Shown here: positions 27,652-36,632 of the stretch, in pieces
Layout of the letters: every line of letters starts with the position of its first letter
Numbering within the stretch: position 1 is the first letter of the stretch
Origin: UMGS1889 sp900556055
Lineage (GTDB): Bacteria > Bacillota > Clostridia > Oscillospirales > Ruminococcaceae
Length of the DNA: 64,000 nucleotides
Reading direction: 5' to 3'
Assembly (NCBI GenBank): GCA_902463265.1
Contig: CABQEV010000003.1
Coordinates: forward strand, 62,001-126,000
The notes under the pieces: generated by a model
The model's input: only the letters and a program-made list of their open reading frames with translations
What the model was told of the DNA's origin: nothing
The model's database searches: none
Translations under genes and position numbers: made by a program

Positions 27652-29735
27652 GTGGTGCTTTCGCTCCTTTCGGTATCGCTGCTGTTTACGGGGATCTGCT
27701 TTTCAGCAGGTATCCACTTGCGCATAACAGTGTCGAAAAGTGCCATATCTATGGGCTTTGAGATATAATCGTTCATGCCTGCCGCCTTCATTTCGTCGCC
27801 TATGTTCTTTTCCGATGCCGCAGTAAGTGCGATTATCGGGACCTGCTTTGCATAGCTGTTTCGTGAGCTTCTTATAAGTCTTACGACATCTGTTCCGTTC
27901 ATATGCGGCATGAGCTGGTCCATGAAAATAACGTCAAACTGCTGTCCTGCATGTATAAGACGGAGTGCCTTTTCGCCGCTGTCAACGGATACCGAGCGCA
28001 CGCCGTAGCATTTCAGCACGGCTTCAACAACCTTTCTGTTTGATGCTGTGTCATCAACGATAAGTGCGCGTGCAGAGGGGGCTGTGAAGGTGTTCAGTAC
28101 GGGAGATCTGCGTGATGCGGAGCTTGTGCAGCCTGTCAGTATATCGTCGAATGCAAATATTGTGAGCGGCTTTCTCAGCTTTGATATGCCCTCGTATGCA
28201 ATATCCGAGGATTCCTGGATCCCAAGCATCTGTATGACCCTTGTTTTAGTGAATTCAGGCGGATTTTCCACGCCCGATGAACGTGCATATTTCGTATCAA
28301 AGAATAGGTAGGTATTTTCCATATCCTCGACCAGCGAATTGCATGCTTTTATATCATCAAGCACGAAATATTCGATATTGAGAGATTCGAGCATATTGCA
28401 GAGAGCAAGTCTGCATACGAAGTTCGGTTCGATCAGGTAAACTCGGCAGTCGCCCATATTGCCGATGGATACGGCAGGGCTGTCGGAGCCTGTCTGCTGG
28501 GTGACATGTGCCGTAAATGTCGATCCTACGCCGTAAACGCTTTCTACGGTGATCTTTCCGTCCATAAGGCGGGCAAGCTGCTGTGCCATGGCAAGTCCCA
28601 GACCTGCGCCGCTTGATGTCATTCCGGGAGATGTGTTGATCTGCGAGAATTCCGTGAACAGCTTCGGCATATCCTCAGCCTTTATGCCGATACCCGTATC
28701 CTCAACAGACATGGTAAGATGTATCTTGTCTGCGGATATCGTTTCGGCACTGACGGTAAGTGTTATCATTCCGTGTTCGGTAAATTTTACGGCATTTGAA
28801 AGGAGATTGAGAGCTATCTTTTTGAGCTTCATCATATCGCCGATAAGCTTTTCGGGTATATTCGGGTCGATATTCACAACAAAGGAAACGTCCTTTTTCT
28901 TAAGCATTGCGGATGTTTCGCTTATGATATCTTCAATAAATTTACGCACCTGATATGATGCACATATGACCTCTTCGCCGCCTGCCTCGACCTTTGAAAA
29001 ATCAAGTACACTGTCGATCATATTGAGCATCTGTTCGGCGGATGTCTTGATAGAAGAGGTGTAGTCAGCACATTCCTCATCAAGATTATGATATGCGAGC
29101 AGGTCAGCCATACCGCATATGGTATTAAGAGGTATTCTTATTTCATAGCTCATGCCGGCAAGGAAGGTGCTTTTTGCCTTTGCCGCCTTCTCAGCTTCAT
29201 TCTTTTTCAGTTCAAGAAGACGGAGAAGATCCTCATGACTCTGTGTTTTTTCGGCAGACCGGCGTGCTTCCTTGGTTCTGAATATTGAAATTGATACACC
29301 GATAAGGCAGATCACCAGCATGAATATATAGGAAAGAAGCGTTTCCGATGTAAAGGTGTGACCGTCTGTCAGCAGAAATGCCGCTGTATACAGGATAGGG
29401 CAGGCAGCAAGGTTGAACACGCATGTAGATACGATGCTGAAAACCGATGTGACAGCAGATGTCCCGATAAGCAGGAGCCCCGCATCACAGGGAGTGCATT
29501 TAAGTATGTATATTCCCGTCATCAGCATCAGAAGCGAGTTGGCGAGCCATGCTTTTGTTTTAAGATGCACGGCTTCCAGCATTGTGATCACCGCCGCTGC
29601 GCCTCCGCAGACAGCACAAATTATCGTCAGTGCAGTGCCGCAGCCGCCGCTGTATGCGGCAATTGATATAAACACTGTCAGAATTATCATCATACAGCCT
29701 GTTATTTTTTCTATGCGCCTTTTGTTATTGTTCAT
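27648..29735 (-). CDS. Hybrid histidine kinase/response regulator lacking the phospho-accepting His
   Basis: This 695-residue membrane protein has about six N-terminal membrane segments (residues 10-150), a HisKA-like helix pair (about 180-250), an HATPase domain with LLSNAVKF, DTGIGI and SGAGLGLAM, a degenerate receiver-like domain (about 415-530) and a C-terminal receiver with the phospho-acceptor Asp606 in MDQLMP. The H-box reads MSYEIRIPLN: Tyr197 replaces the histidine. The TAT codon is at 29145-29147 and the frame is clean. Autophosphorylation at the normal site is therefore impossible; it may be a pseudokinase or act as a phosphatase. GGAGG precedes the start. Confidence 0.9.
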   Translation of the reverse strand: MNNNKRRIEKITGCMMIILTVFISIAAYSGGCGTALTIICAVCGGAAAVITMLEAVHLKTKAWLANSLLMLMTGIYILKCTPCDAGLLLIGTSAVTSVFSIVSTCVFNLAACPILYTAAFLLTDGHTFTSETLLSYIFMLVICLIGVSISIFRTKEARRSAEKTQSHEDLLRLLELKKNEAEKAAKAKSTFLAGMSYEIRIPLNTICGMADLLAYHNLDEECADYTSSIKTSAEQMLNMIDSVLDFSKVEAGGEEVICASYQVRKFIEDIISETSAMLKKKDVSFVVNIDPNIPEKLIGDMMKLKKIALNLLSNAVKFTEHGMITLTVSAETISADKIHLTMSVEDTGIGIKAEDMPKLFTEFSQINTSPGMTSSGAGLGLAMAQQLARLMDGKITVESVYGVGSTFTAHVTQQTGSDSPAVSIGNMGDCRVYLIEPNFVCRLALCNMLESLNIEYFVLDDIKACNSLVEDMENTYLFFDTKYARSSGVENPPEFTKTRVIQMLGIQESSDIAYEGISKLRKPLTIFAFDDILTGCTSSASRRSPVLNTFTAPSARALIVDDTASNRKVVEAVLKCYGVRSVSVDSGEKALRLIHAGQQFDVIFMDQLMPHMNGTDVVRLIRSSRNSYAKQVPIIALTAASEKNIGDEMKAAGMNDYISKPIDMALFDTVMRKWIPAEKQIPVNSSDTERSESTT

Positions 29736-30690
29736 GTTCTGCCTCCGTATGTTCGTTATGTTGAGTCCTGCAGAGTGAAACTCCGTCCGGGACGATAAAA
29801 TTCAGCTTTTTATGGAGAAGTGTTGCTTTTATATCCTTGTACTCGATCGCCTCGCCGTCAATGTTGGCAATTATCGGCTTGCCGTCGGCACGCTTGATAT
29901 GTATCTGTGATCCGTCTGTGATTATAGCCTTGTCGCCGATCTTTTCTGTATTTCCATGTGCGAAATCCTTCAGTGACCTGAGTGTTGTCATGCGTGTGTT
30001 TGCCTTGAAAAGCATGATCTCAAGCCGTCCGTCATCGGGAACGGCATAAGAAAGCGGGTACATATTGCTGCCGAAGCATATTCCGTTCGCAAAATGCAGA
30101 AGGACATATTTTCCGTCATATCTCTGTCCGTCAATGTCGATAAGGTAGTCAAGGGAGGTATCCTTCAGGATAACGATAGCAGGCATCAGCGTATATGGCA
30201 GATTTTTGTTTATCATTGAGAGATCCTGAAAGAAGGAGAATGTCTTGAAGCAGCTTTCAAATCCGATGGACAGTGTGTTTACGGCACGGGCTTCACCGTT
30301 TAGCTCTATTATATCCATAGGAATAGAACTTCCGCTTATGAGCTTTTCGATATCCATGAACTTTGGATATGAATCAGCTCCGAAGCATTTTATGAAGTCA
30401 TTTGTAAGCCCGAGCGGGCAGCAGGCAGCTTCGGAAAGCGTGAGATTTGTTATTCCCGAGAGCATACGCTGGAATGTACCCGATCCTCCGCATGCGTAAA
30501 ATCTCAGAGGTTCGTCTGAAAATATCGTGCAGATACGCTCCGCAAGCACCTTTTCATGACCCTGATATTCAGAATCGAAAACCAGATAATCAAAGCCGGT
30601 TTTGGCTTTGATCTCTTCAAGCTTTTTGCGTATTTTGCGCGAGACCTGACCGTTCATCGCCATTGGATTGATAATAAAAATGTGCTTCAC
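29725..30690 (-). CDS. Diacylglycerol kinase family lipid kinase-like protein, with altered GGDGT motif
   Basis: This 321-residue protein matches the YegS/DgkB catalytic fold: an NP start (IINPMAMNGQ), a nucleotide-binding region and a C-terminal beta-sandwich. The signature GGDGT reads GGSGT, with Ser70 replacing Asp, and the later GTxNDF reads GLTNDF. Both changes fall in nucleotide or lipid contact loops, so activity may be altered. The start is GTG at 30688-30690 with GGTGG upstream. It is the first gene of the four-gene operon and overlaps the kinase gene by 11 bp. Confidence 0.82.
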   Translation of the reverse strand: MKHIFIINPMAMNGQVSRKIRKKLEEIKAKTGFDYLVFDSEYQGHEKVLAERICTIFSDEPLRFYACGGSGTFQRMLSGITNLTLSEAACCPLGLTNDFIKCFGADSYPKFMDIEKLISGSSIPMDIIELNGEARAVNTLSIGFESCFKTFSFFQDLSMINKNLPYTLMPAIVILKDTSLDYLIDIDGQRYDGKYVLLHFANGICFGSNMYPLSYAVPDDGRLEIMLFKANTRMTTLRSLKDFAHGNTEKIGDKAIITDGSQIHIKRADGKPIIANIDGEAIEYKDIKATLLHKKLNFIVPDGVSLCRTQHNEHTEAEHEQ

Positions 30691-30725
30691 AGTGACTTGA
30701 CCACCTTTTGCATACTATTATTCTA

Positions 30726-30754
30726 ATTATAAACGAAAAGCAATCTTATTTCAA
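30726..30754 (-). promoter_or_regulatory. SigA-type promoter of the lipid kinase operon
   Basis: On the minus strand TTGAAA (30754-30749) and TATAAT (30731-30726) have a 17-bp spacer, 36 bases before the GTG start. Confidence 0.8.
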
Positions 30755-30855
30755 TAATATTTTGTTAAGAAAAAGCCTATTAATGCTGTGCGGCTGCCGG
30801 GTGCTCAGATGCTGAAAATGCTTTGCGGCGGAAAAGATTATTCATAAAAACTTAC

Positions 30856-30884
30856 TTGCTAATCAATGCGGATTGTTGTATAAT
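30856..30884 (+). promoter_or_regulatory. SigA-type promoter of the ABC transporter genes
   Basis: TTGCTA (30856-30861) and TATAAT (30879-30884) have a 17-bp spacer. It diverges from the lipid kinase promoter with about 100 bp between the two -35 boxes. Confidence 0.7.
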
Positions 30885-30946
30885 GTAATTATATGTATAT
30901 AGAGAGAAATAATGGGAAAATACATTATGGGAAGGATAATCTAAAT

Positions 30947-31648
30947 ATGGCTTTTGTTGAACTGAAAGATGTTTATAAAAGGTATAAAATGGGTGAGGTC
31001 ACTATTACTGCGTCCGATGGAGTGAGCTTTTCCGTTGAAAAGGGCGAATTTGTCGTTATTGTCGGCGCAAGCGGTGCCGGAAAGACGACGATGCTAAATA
31101 TGCTGGGCGGAATGGACACCTGCGATGAAGGACAGATAATCGTTGACGGACAGGATATCGCAAAGCTGACAACCAAGGAAATGACCGCTTACAGACGCTA
31201 TGATATCGGATTTGTTTTCCAGTTTTACAATCTTGTGCAGAATCTGACGGCAAAGGAGAACGTTGAGCTTGCATCGCAGATAGGAAAGAATGCGCTTGAT
31301 CCGGAGGAGGTACTGAAAGCGGTAGGTCTGGGCGACAGAATGAGCAATTTCCCCGCACAGCTTTCGGGCGGTGAGCAGCAGAGAGTTGCTATCGCAAGAG
31401 CTTTGGCAAAATCTCCCAAGCTTCTTCTCTGCGATGAGCCTACCGGTGCGCTTGACTACGCAACGGGCAAGGTCATTCTGAAGCTTCTGCAGGATACTTG
31501 CCGTGAAAAAGGCATGACGGTTATCGTTATCACGCATAATCAGGCGATCGCCCCAATGGCAGACCGTGTCATCAAAATGAAAAGCGCTAAGATATCGGAA
31601 ATAACGGTCAATGAAAATCCTGTTCCCGTTGAGAATATTGAATGGTAA
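30947..31648 (+). CDS. ABC transporter ATP-binding protein (MacB/LolD type)
   Basis: This 233-residue ATPase has Walker A GASGAGKT (residues 40-47), the signature LSGGEQQRVAIARAL and Walker B LLLCDEPTGALD. The PTGALDYATG ending is typical of the MacB/LolD/FtsE group that pairs with FtsX-like permeases. The frame is open from 30893, but AAGGA at about 30931 serves the ATG at 30947. The permease gene follows 11 bp later. Confidence 0.92.
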   Translation: MAFVELKDVYKRYKMGEVTITASDGVSFSVEKGEFVVIVGASGAGKTTMLNMLGGMDTCDEGQIIVDGQDIAKLTTKEMTAYRRYDIGFVFQFYNLVQNLTAKENVELASQIGKNALDPEEVLKAVGLGDRMSNFPAQLSGGEQQRVAIARALAKSPKLLLCDEPTGALDYATGKVILKLLQDTCREKGMTVIVITHNQAIAPMADRVIKMKSAKISEITVNENPVPVENIEW

Positions 31649-31659
31649 GGTGAACAGCT

Positions 31660-34620
31660 ATGAAAAATATGTTGCTGCTCAACACTTTCAGAAGCATAAA
31701 AACGACATTCAGCAGATTTCTTGCGATAATGTCGATAATCGCCATAAGCTGTGGATTTTTTGCGGGCTTAAAGGTCTCAGGATCAGATCTGCTTATTTCC
31801 GCACAGGATTATTATGATAAGCAGGATCTTGCGGATTTCCGTCTGGTGTCAACTCTCGGATTTACCGATGACGATCTTGCGGCGGTCAGGGAAGCAGACG
31901 GTGTAAATGCCGCAGAAGCGGGATATTCCGCCGATCTTTTCATGCAGATGCCATCGGGAAAAATGCTGAATGTAAAGACTCTTTCCATCGACACGGACGC
32001 ATTCAGCTCGGGTGAAATGCTCAGCCGTCCGTATATTTCCGAAGGACGTCTCCCGGAAGCGGCGGGTGAATGCCTTGCGGATAATTCCATGAGAAGCGGG
32101 TCATATCTTGATATCGGCGATAAGATCATTTTGTCATCTCCTGAGGATTCGCCGATAGAGGATATAATTTCCACTGCCGAATATACAGTAGTCGGACTGG
32201 TCAGCTCGCCTATGTACATATCCTTTGAAAGAGGATCCACAAACATCGGAAACGGCACTGTAAATGCGTTCATCTATATCCCCGAGGAAGATTATACATA
32301 TGAATATTACACTGATATCTACCTGACCGCAAAGGATACGGCAGGGCTGGATTTCTGGTCGGATAAATATGAAGCTGCGTCCGACAGCCTGAAAACCGCA
32401 CTTGAGGCTCTTGCAGATGAGAGGATAGATGTCCGTGTAAGCGATATCTATGCAGAAGCACAGCCTGATATCGACGATGCACAGCAGAAAATAAACGATG
32501 CAAAACAGGAATACAACGACAATCTCAAAAAGCTAGATGAAACGAAATCTCCGTTTGAAGCCCTGAAATCGGCAGCTGACGGAGTTGATAAGATACTTGA
32601 CGATTTTTCGGATACTTATATCCCGACAGCTGTAAGGAATGTCGATCCCGTGCTGCCTGCGGAGCTTGAAGAAAGCATGAGGGGCATTGAGACTGCATTC
32701 ACGAAATTCGGCATTGATATGCCTATCTACAATATGCTGCTTTCATATGTAACGCAGGATCCGTCTGACAGCGTTCACAAGGAAGCATCAAGAAAGACGA
32801 TAGAAACGTATCTTTCGTCGGTAAGGGAGCAGATCGCCGAGGCGGATTCAGAGATAACCGACGGCTACAAAAAGCTTGCCGATGCAAAGGAAGAGATAGA
32901 CAGCGCCGAGCAGGAGCTTGCGGACAGCAAGGCGGAGCTTGACGAAACAGCCGAAAATGCCAAGTGGTATGTGTGGAACAGAAACGATGCATTTCCGTAT
33001 TTCGTCAACTTTGAAACTGACTGCGGACGTGTTAATGCGATCGCAAACGTGTTCCCGATATTTTTCGTGCTGGTTGCGGCACTTGTCTGCCTGAACACCA
33101 TGACAAGAATGGTTGAGGAGCAGCGCACCCAGACAGGTACGCTCAAAGCTCTCGGATACAGCAGAAAGACGATAGCGGCTCAGTATCTGATCTATTCGGT
33201 GACAGCAAGCGTTGTCGGCGGATTTATCGGACTTGCGATATGTCTGAAGGTATTCCCGACAATTATTTACAATGCATATGCATCGATGTATATTATCCCC
33301 GAGCTGCTTACGCCGTTCAGATGGGATTATGCGGCAGGCTGCATAATCGCTGCAATACTCTGCACAGGTGCTGCGGCTATGGCGGCATGCTATTCGGAGC
33401 TTATTTCCGTGCCTGCGCAGCTTATGCGTCCCAAGCCGCCGAAAAGCGGAAAGCGTGTGCTGCTTGAAAAGATCGGCTTTATCTGGAACAGGCTGAAATT
33501 TACCGGTAAGATCACTGTCAGAAATATTGCACGATACAAGAGCCGCGTTATAATGACGGTCATAGGCGTTGCGGGATGTACAGCTCTTCTTCTTACCGGA
33601 TTTGATCTGAGATATTCGATAGCTGCGATAGTTGACCGTCAGTACGGCGATATTTTCCTGTACGATCAGCTGACAGTCGCAAGCGATGATATAGACAGTG
33701 AAGGAATGACCGAAATATCCGACCTGATGTCGGAGTCTCCCGATGTTTCCGAATATATGTGGGTATATCAGAGATCGACCGACATAAAGACAAAAGCGGG
33801 GGATATGGAGGTATACTATTTTGTTCCGTCCGATCCCGCAAAACTCGGAAGCTTTATATGCCTGAGAATGAGAGAGGGACACGATCCGATAACGCTGGAT
33901 GACAGCGGGATCGTCATAAACGAAAAGCTTTCGCGTCAGCTTGATGTCAGGGCAGGGGATGAAATTACCCTGAAAGATGCATCTGCACCCGTAAAGATAG
34001 CTGCGATAACCGAAAATTACACATTTAATTATATTTATTTTTCTCCCGACCTTTACAAATCGCTTTTCGGGGAGTATAATAATAATATGATCGCTGTTGA
34101 TCTGACTGAGAATGCACAGAAAGACAGGCTTTCCGAAACTCTCCTCGACACGGGAAATGTACTTGGCTTCAGCTATTCTGATGACGGAAGCCAGAAATTC
34201 AAGGATCTTGTCGAAAGTCTGAATATAATCGTGCTTGCGCTGATCGTTTCGGCGGGTGCGCTGGCATTCGTTGTATTGTTCAATCTTGCAAATATCAACA
34301 TAAATGAGCGTATGAGAGAGCTTGCGACCATCAAGGTCCTGGGATTTTTTGATGGTGAGGTCTCGGCGTACATATACAGGGAAAACATCGTTTCGGCGGT
34401 GCTCGGAACGGTACTGGGACTTGTCCTCGGCATATTCCTTTCGGATTTCGTAATATCGACCGCTGAGGTTGACGCAGTAATGTTCGCACCAGATATACCT
34501 GCATACTGCTTTGTTTATGCGGCTCTGATGACGGCTGTATTTGCCGTTGCGGTCAATGTGATACTGCATTTCAGACTTAAAAAGATAGATATGGCTGCTT
34601 CTCTGAAGGCTATTGAATAA
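31660..34620 (+). CDS. FtsX-like ABC permease with very large extracellular domain
   Basis: This 986-residue protein has one N-terminal membrane helix (about 15-38) and a long extracellular region to about residue 455 with two coiled-coil stretches (about 270-295 and 395-425, Asp/Ala/Lys/Glu rich). Three membrane helices of the first FtsX domain follow (about 460-580), then a second ectodomain, and the last FtsX domain ends at residue 986. This is the duplicated FtsX form. Such exporters move peptides or lipoproteins, or signal mechanically. The substrate is unknown; no sensor-kinase pair is adjacent. Confidence 0.88.
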   Translation: MKNMLLLNTFRSIKTTFSRFLAIMSIIAISCGFFAGLKVSGSDLLISAQDYYDKQDLADFRLVSTLGFTDDDLAAVREADGVNAAEAGYSADLFMQMPSGKMLNVKTLSIDTDAFSSGEMLSRPYISEGRLPEAAGECLADNSMRSGSYLDIGDKIILSSPEDSPIEDIISTAEYTVVGLVSSPMYISFERGSTNIGNGTVNAFIYIPEEDYTYEYYTDIYLTAKDTAGLDFWSDKYEAASDSLKTALEALADERIDVRVSDIYAEAQPDIDDAQQKINDAKQEYNDNLKKLDETKSPFEALKSAADGVDKILDDFSDTYIPTAVRNVDPVLPAELEESMRGIETAFTKFGIDMPIYNMLLSYVTQDPSDSVHKEASRKTIETYLSSVREQIAEADSEITDGYKKLADAKEEIDSAEQELADSKAELDETAENAKWYVWNRNDAFPYFVNFETDCGRVNAIANVFPIFFVLVAALVCLNTMTRMVEEQRTQTGTLKALGYSRKTIAAQYLIYSVTASVVGGFIGLAICLKVFPTIIYNAYASMYIIPELLTPFRWDYAAGCIIAAILCTGAAAMAACYSELISVPAQLMRPKPPKSGKRVLLEKIGFIWNRLKFTGKITVRNIARYKSRVIMTVIGVAGCTALLLTGFDLRYSIAAIVDRQYGDIFLYDQLTVASDDIDSEGMTEISDLMSESPDVSEYMWVYQRSTDIKTKAGDMEVYYFVPSDPAKLGSFICLRMREGHDPITLDDSGIVINEKLSRQLDVRAGDEITLKDASAPVKIAAITENYTFNYIYFSPDLYKSLFGEYNNNMIAVDLTENAQKDRLSETLLDTGNVLGFSYSDDGSQKFKDLVESLNIIVLALIVSAGALAFVVLFNLANININERMRELATIKVLGFFDGEVSAYIYRENIVSAVLGTVLGLVLGIFLSDFVISTAEVDAVMFAPDIPAYCFVYAALMTAVFAVAVNVILHFRLKKIDMAASLKAIE

Positions 34621-34635
34621 ACGGAGGTTATAAAA

Positions 34636-36135
34636 ATGATCTGTACTGATATCGACCGTCTTGTTTCATACGGTGTAAAAACGGGACTTATCACTGAGGA
34701 GGACAGGATATACACTGTCAACAGGCTGCTTGAACTGCTGAAGCTTGAAAGCTATGAGCCGACAGGCACAGATGCTGAGGTATCCGATCTCGAGGATATC
34801 CTGAAAAATCTGTTGGATTATGCGTGCGAAAAGGGCATAGTTCCCGAAAACAGCGTTGTTTACCGTGATCTTTTCGATACTGAGCTTATGAGCGTGATGG
34901 TGTCAAAGCCCTCTGAGGTATCTGCAAAATTTTTCTCGCTTTATGAGAAGTCACCCAAGGAAGCAACTGATTTTTACTATAAGATGAGCTGCGACAGCGA
35001 CTATATCCGCCGCTACCGCATAGCAAGGGATATGAAGTGGAAGTCGGAAACCGAGTACGGCGAGCTGGATATCACTATAAATCTTTCAAAGCCCGAAAAG
35101 GATCCGAAGGCTATCGCCGCTGCGAAGAATGCAAAGCAGACAGGCTATCCGAAGTGCCTTCTCTGCGCTGAAAATGTCGGTTACAGCGGACGCATAAATC
35201 ACCCTGCAAGGCAGAACCACCGTGTTATACCCGTAACTATAAACGGCGAACCGTGGGCTATGCAGTATTCACCGTATGTTTATTACAACGAGCATTGTAT
35301 CCTTCTCAATAAAAAGCACGTTCCCATGAAGATCGACAAGGCGGCATTCAAAAAGCTGTTCGATTTTGTAAGGCTTTTCCCGCATTATTTTATCGGATCA
35401 AATGCAGATCTGCCTATCGTAGGCGGTTCTATACTTGCACATGAGCATTTCCAGGGCGGACATTACACATTTGCAATGGCAAAAGCACCCGTTGAACGCA
35501 GATATACCGTAAAGGGTTATGAAGATGTCGATGTAGGACGTGTAAAGTGGCCTATGTCCGTTATCAGGCTTTCAAGCGAAAGCTCCGACAGACTTGTTGA
35601 GCTGGGTGACAAGATACTCACCGCATGGAGAGCATATTCCGATGAAGCGGCAGGCATTTTTGCTGAAACAAACGGCGAACCGCACAACACCATCACACCT
35701 ATCGCACGCATGAACGGCGGAAAATATGAGCTTGACCTTGTTCTGAGAAACAATATCACGACAGAGGAGCATCCTCTCGGAGTTTTCCATCCGCATGCAA
35801 AGCTGCATCATATCAAGAAGGAAAACATCGGTCTTATCGAGGTAATGGGACTTGCGGTTCTTCCCGCAAGACTTAAAAACGAGCTTGCAAAGCTTGCTGA
35901 CGCTATCGTTTCAGGCGCAGATATCCGTGCAGATGAAGATATCGCAAAGCACGCAGACTGGGTGGACGAGTTCAGACCTAAGTATTCCGACATCAACAAG
36001 GATAACGTAAATGAGATCATTCAGAAGGAAGTAGGACTTGTGTTCTCGCAGGTGCTTGAGGATGCAGGCGTTTACAAGAGAGAGCCCGAAGGAATGGCGG
36101 CGTTTGACCGTTTTGTTCAGAGCATAGGCGGATAA
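34636..36135 (+). CDS. galT: UDP-glucose-hexose-1-phosphate uridylyltransferase (class II GalT)
   Basis: This 499-residue enzyme belongs to the Firmicute-type GalT family, which is longer than and unrelated in layout to E. coli GalT. The motif ILAHEHFQGG carries the catalytic HxH pair, and the cysteine-containing PKCLLCAENVGYSGR segment is also conserved. It swaps UMP between UDP-glucose and galactose-1-phosphate in the Leloir pathway. ACGGAGG precedes the ATG. It follows the permease by 15 bp, but galK and galE are not in the window. Confidence 0.93.
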   Translation: MICTDIDRLVSYGVKTGLITEEDRIYTVNRLLELLKLESYEPTGTDAEVSDLEDILKNLLDYACEKGIVPENSVVYRDLFDTELMSVMVSKPSEVSAKFFSLYEKSPKEATDFYYKMSCDSDYIRRYRIARDMKWKSETEYGELDITINLSKPEKDPKAIAAAKNAKQTGYPKCLLCAENVGYSGRINHPARQNHRVIPVTINGEPWAMQYSPYVYYNEHCILLNKKHVPMKIDKAAFKKLFDFVRLFPHYFIGSNADLPIVGGSILAHEHFQGGHYTFAMAKAPVERRYTVKGYEDVDVGRVKWPMSVIRLSSESSDRLVELGDKILTAWRAYSDEAAGIFAETNGEPHNTITPIARMNGGKYELDLVLRNNITTEEHPLGVFHPHAKLHHIKKENIGLIEVMGLAVLPARLKNELAKLADAIVSGADIRADEDIAKHADWVDEFRPKYSDINKDNVNEIIQKEVGLVFSQVLEDAGVYKREPEGMAAFDRFVQSIGG

Positions 36136-36201
36136 TGCGGCTGTTGGGAGAGGATATTTTCGTAATATCATTAAGCCATTTCGGCGGAATGGAGAATCAA
36201 C

Positions 36202-36591
36202 ATGACAAATAACATTTACGAATCAGGCGAGGATTACCTCGAGACCATACTTATCCTTGATGAAAAAACTAAGTATGTCCGTTCGGTCGATATTGCTGCC
36301 GAGCTGGGTTATTCAAAGCCAAGCGTAAGCCGTGCGATGGGAATTCTCAAAGCAAACGGACTTATCACAGTTGAACATGACGGACAGATCAAGCTGACAA
36401 AAGCCGGATTAAAACGTGCAAATGAGGTTTACGACCGTCACAGGCTGATAAAGAAGTTTTTTGAACATATCCTGGGTGTCAATCCGGTCACTGCCGAGGA
36501 GGATGCCTGCAAGGTCGAGCATGTTATCAGCGAGGAAACGTTCCTGCGCCTGAGATCCTATGTTGAAGAACATATTGACAGCGATAAATAA
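36202..36591 (+). CDS. DtxR/MntR family metal-dependent regulator
   Basis: This 129-residue protein has the N-terminal winged helix (DIAAELGYSKPSVSRAMGIL) and the helical dimerisation/metal-binding domain with EDACKVEHVIS, as in DtxR, MntR and IdeR. It lacks the C-terminal SH3-like domain, as in MntR. It probably senses Mn2+ or Fe2+. No metal transporter is adjacent; the ZIP gene at 46396 has a DtxR-box-like palindrome in its leader. Confidence 0.88.
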   Translation: MTNNIYESGEDYLETILILDEKTKYVRSVDIAAELGYSKPSVSRAMGILKANGLITVEHDGQIKLTKAGLKRANEVYDRHRLIKKFFEHILGVNPVTAEEDACKVEHVISEETFLRLRSYVEEHIDSDK

Positions 36592-36595
36592 AAAA

Positions 36596-36631
36596 ACGTC
36601 CGCAGAAATTATCTGCGGACGTAATTTTTTT
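36596..36631. terminator. Bidirectional terminator between the DtxR gene and the FliD-C-like gene
   Basis: ACGTCCGCAG (36596-36605) and CTGCGGACGT (36613-36622) form a perfect 10-bp stem, with an A run before and a T run after. It can serve both converging genes; its right edge reaches the stop codon of the minus-strand gene. Confidence 0.88.
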
Positions 36632-36632
36632 G

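Noticed and set aside
32848..34569. 573-codon minus-strand reading frame opposite the FtsX permease
   Set aside because: Long only because the permease avoids certain codons; Cys/Arg/His-rich nonsense composition.
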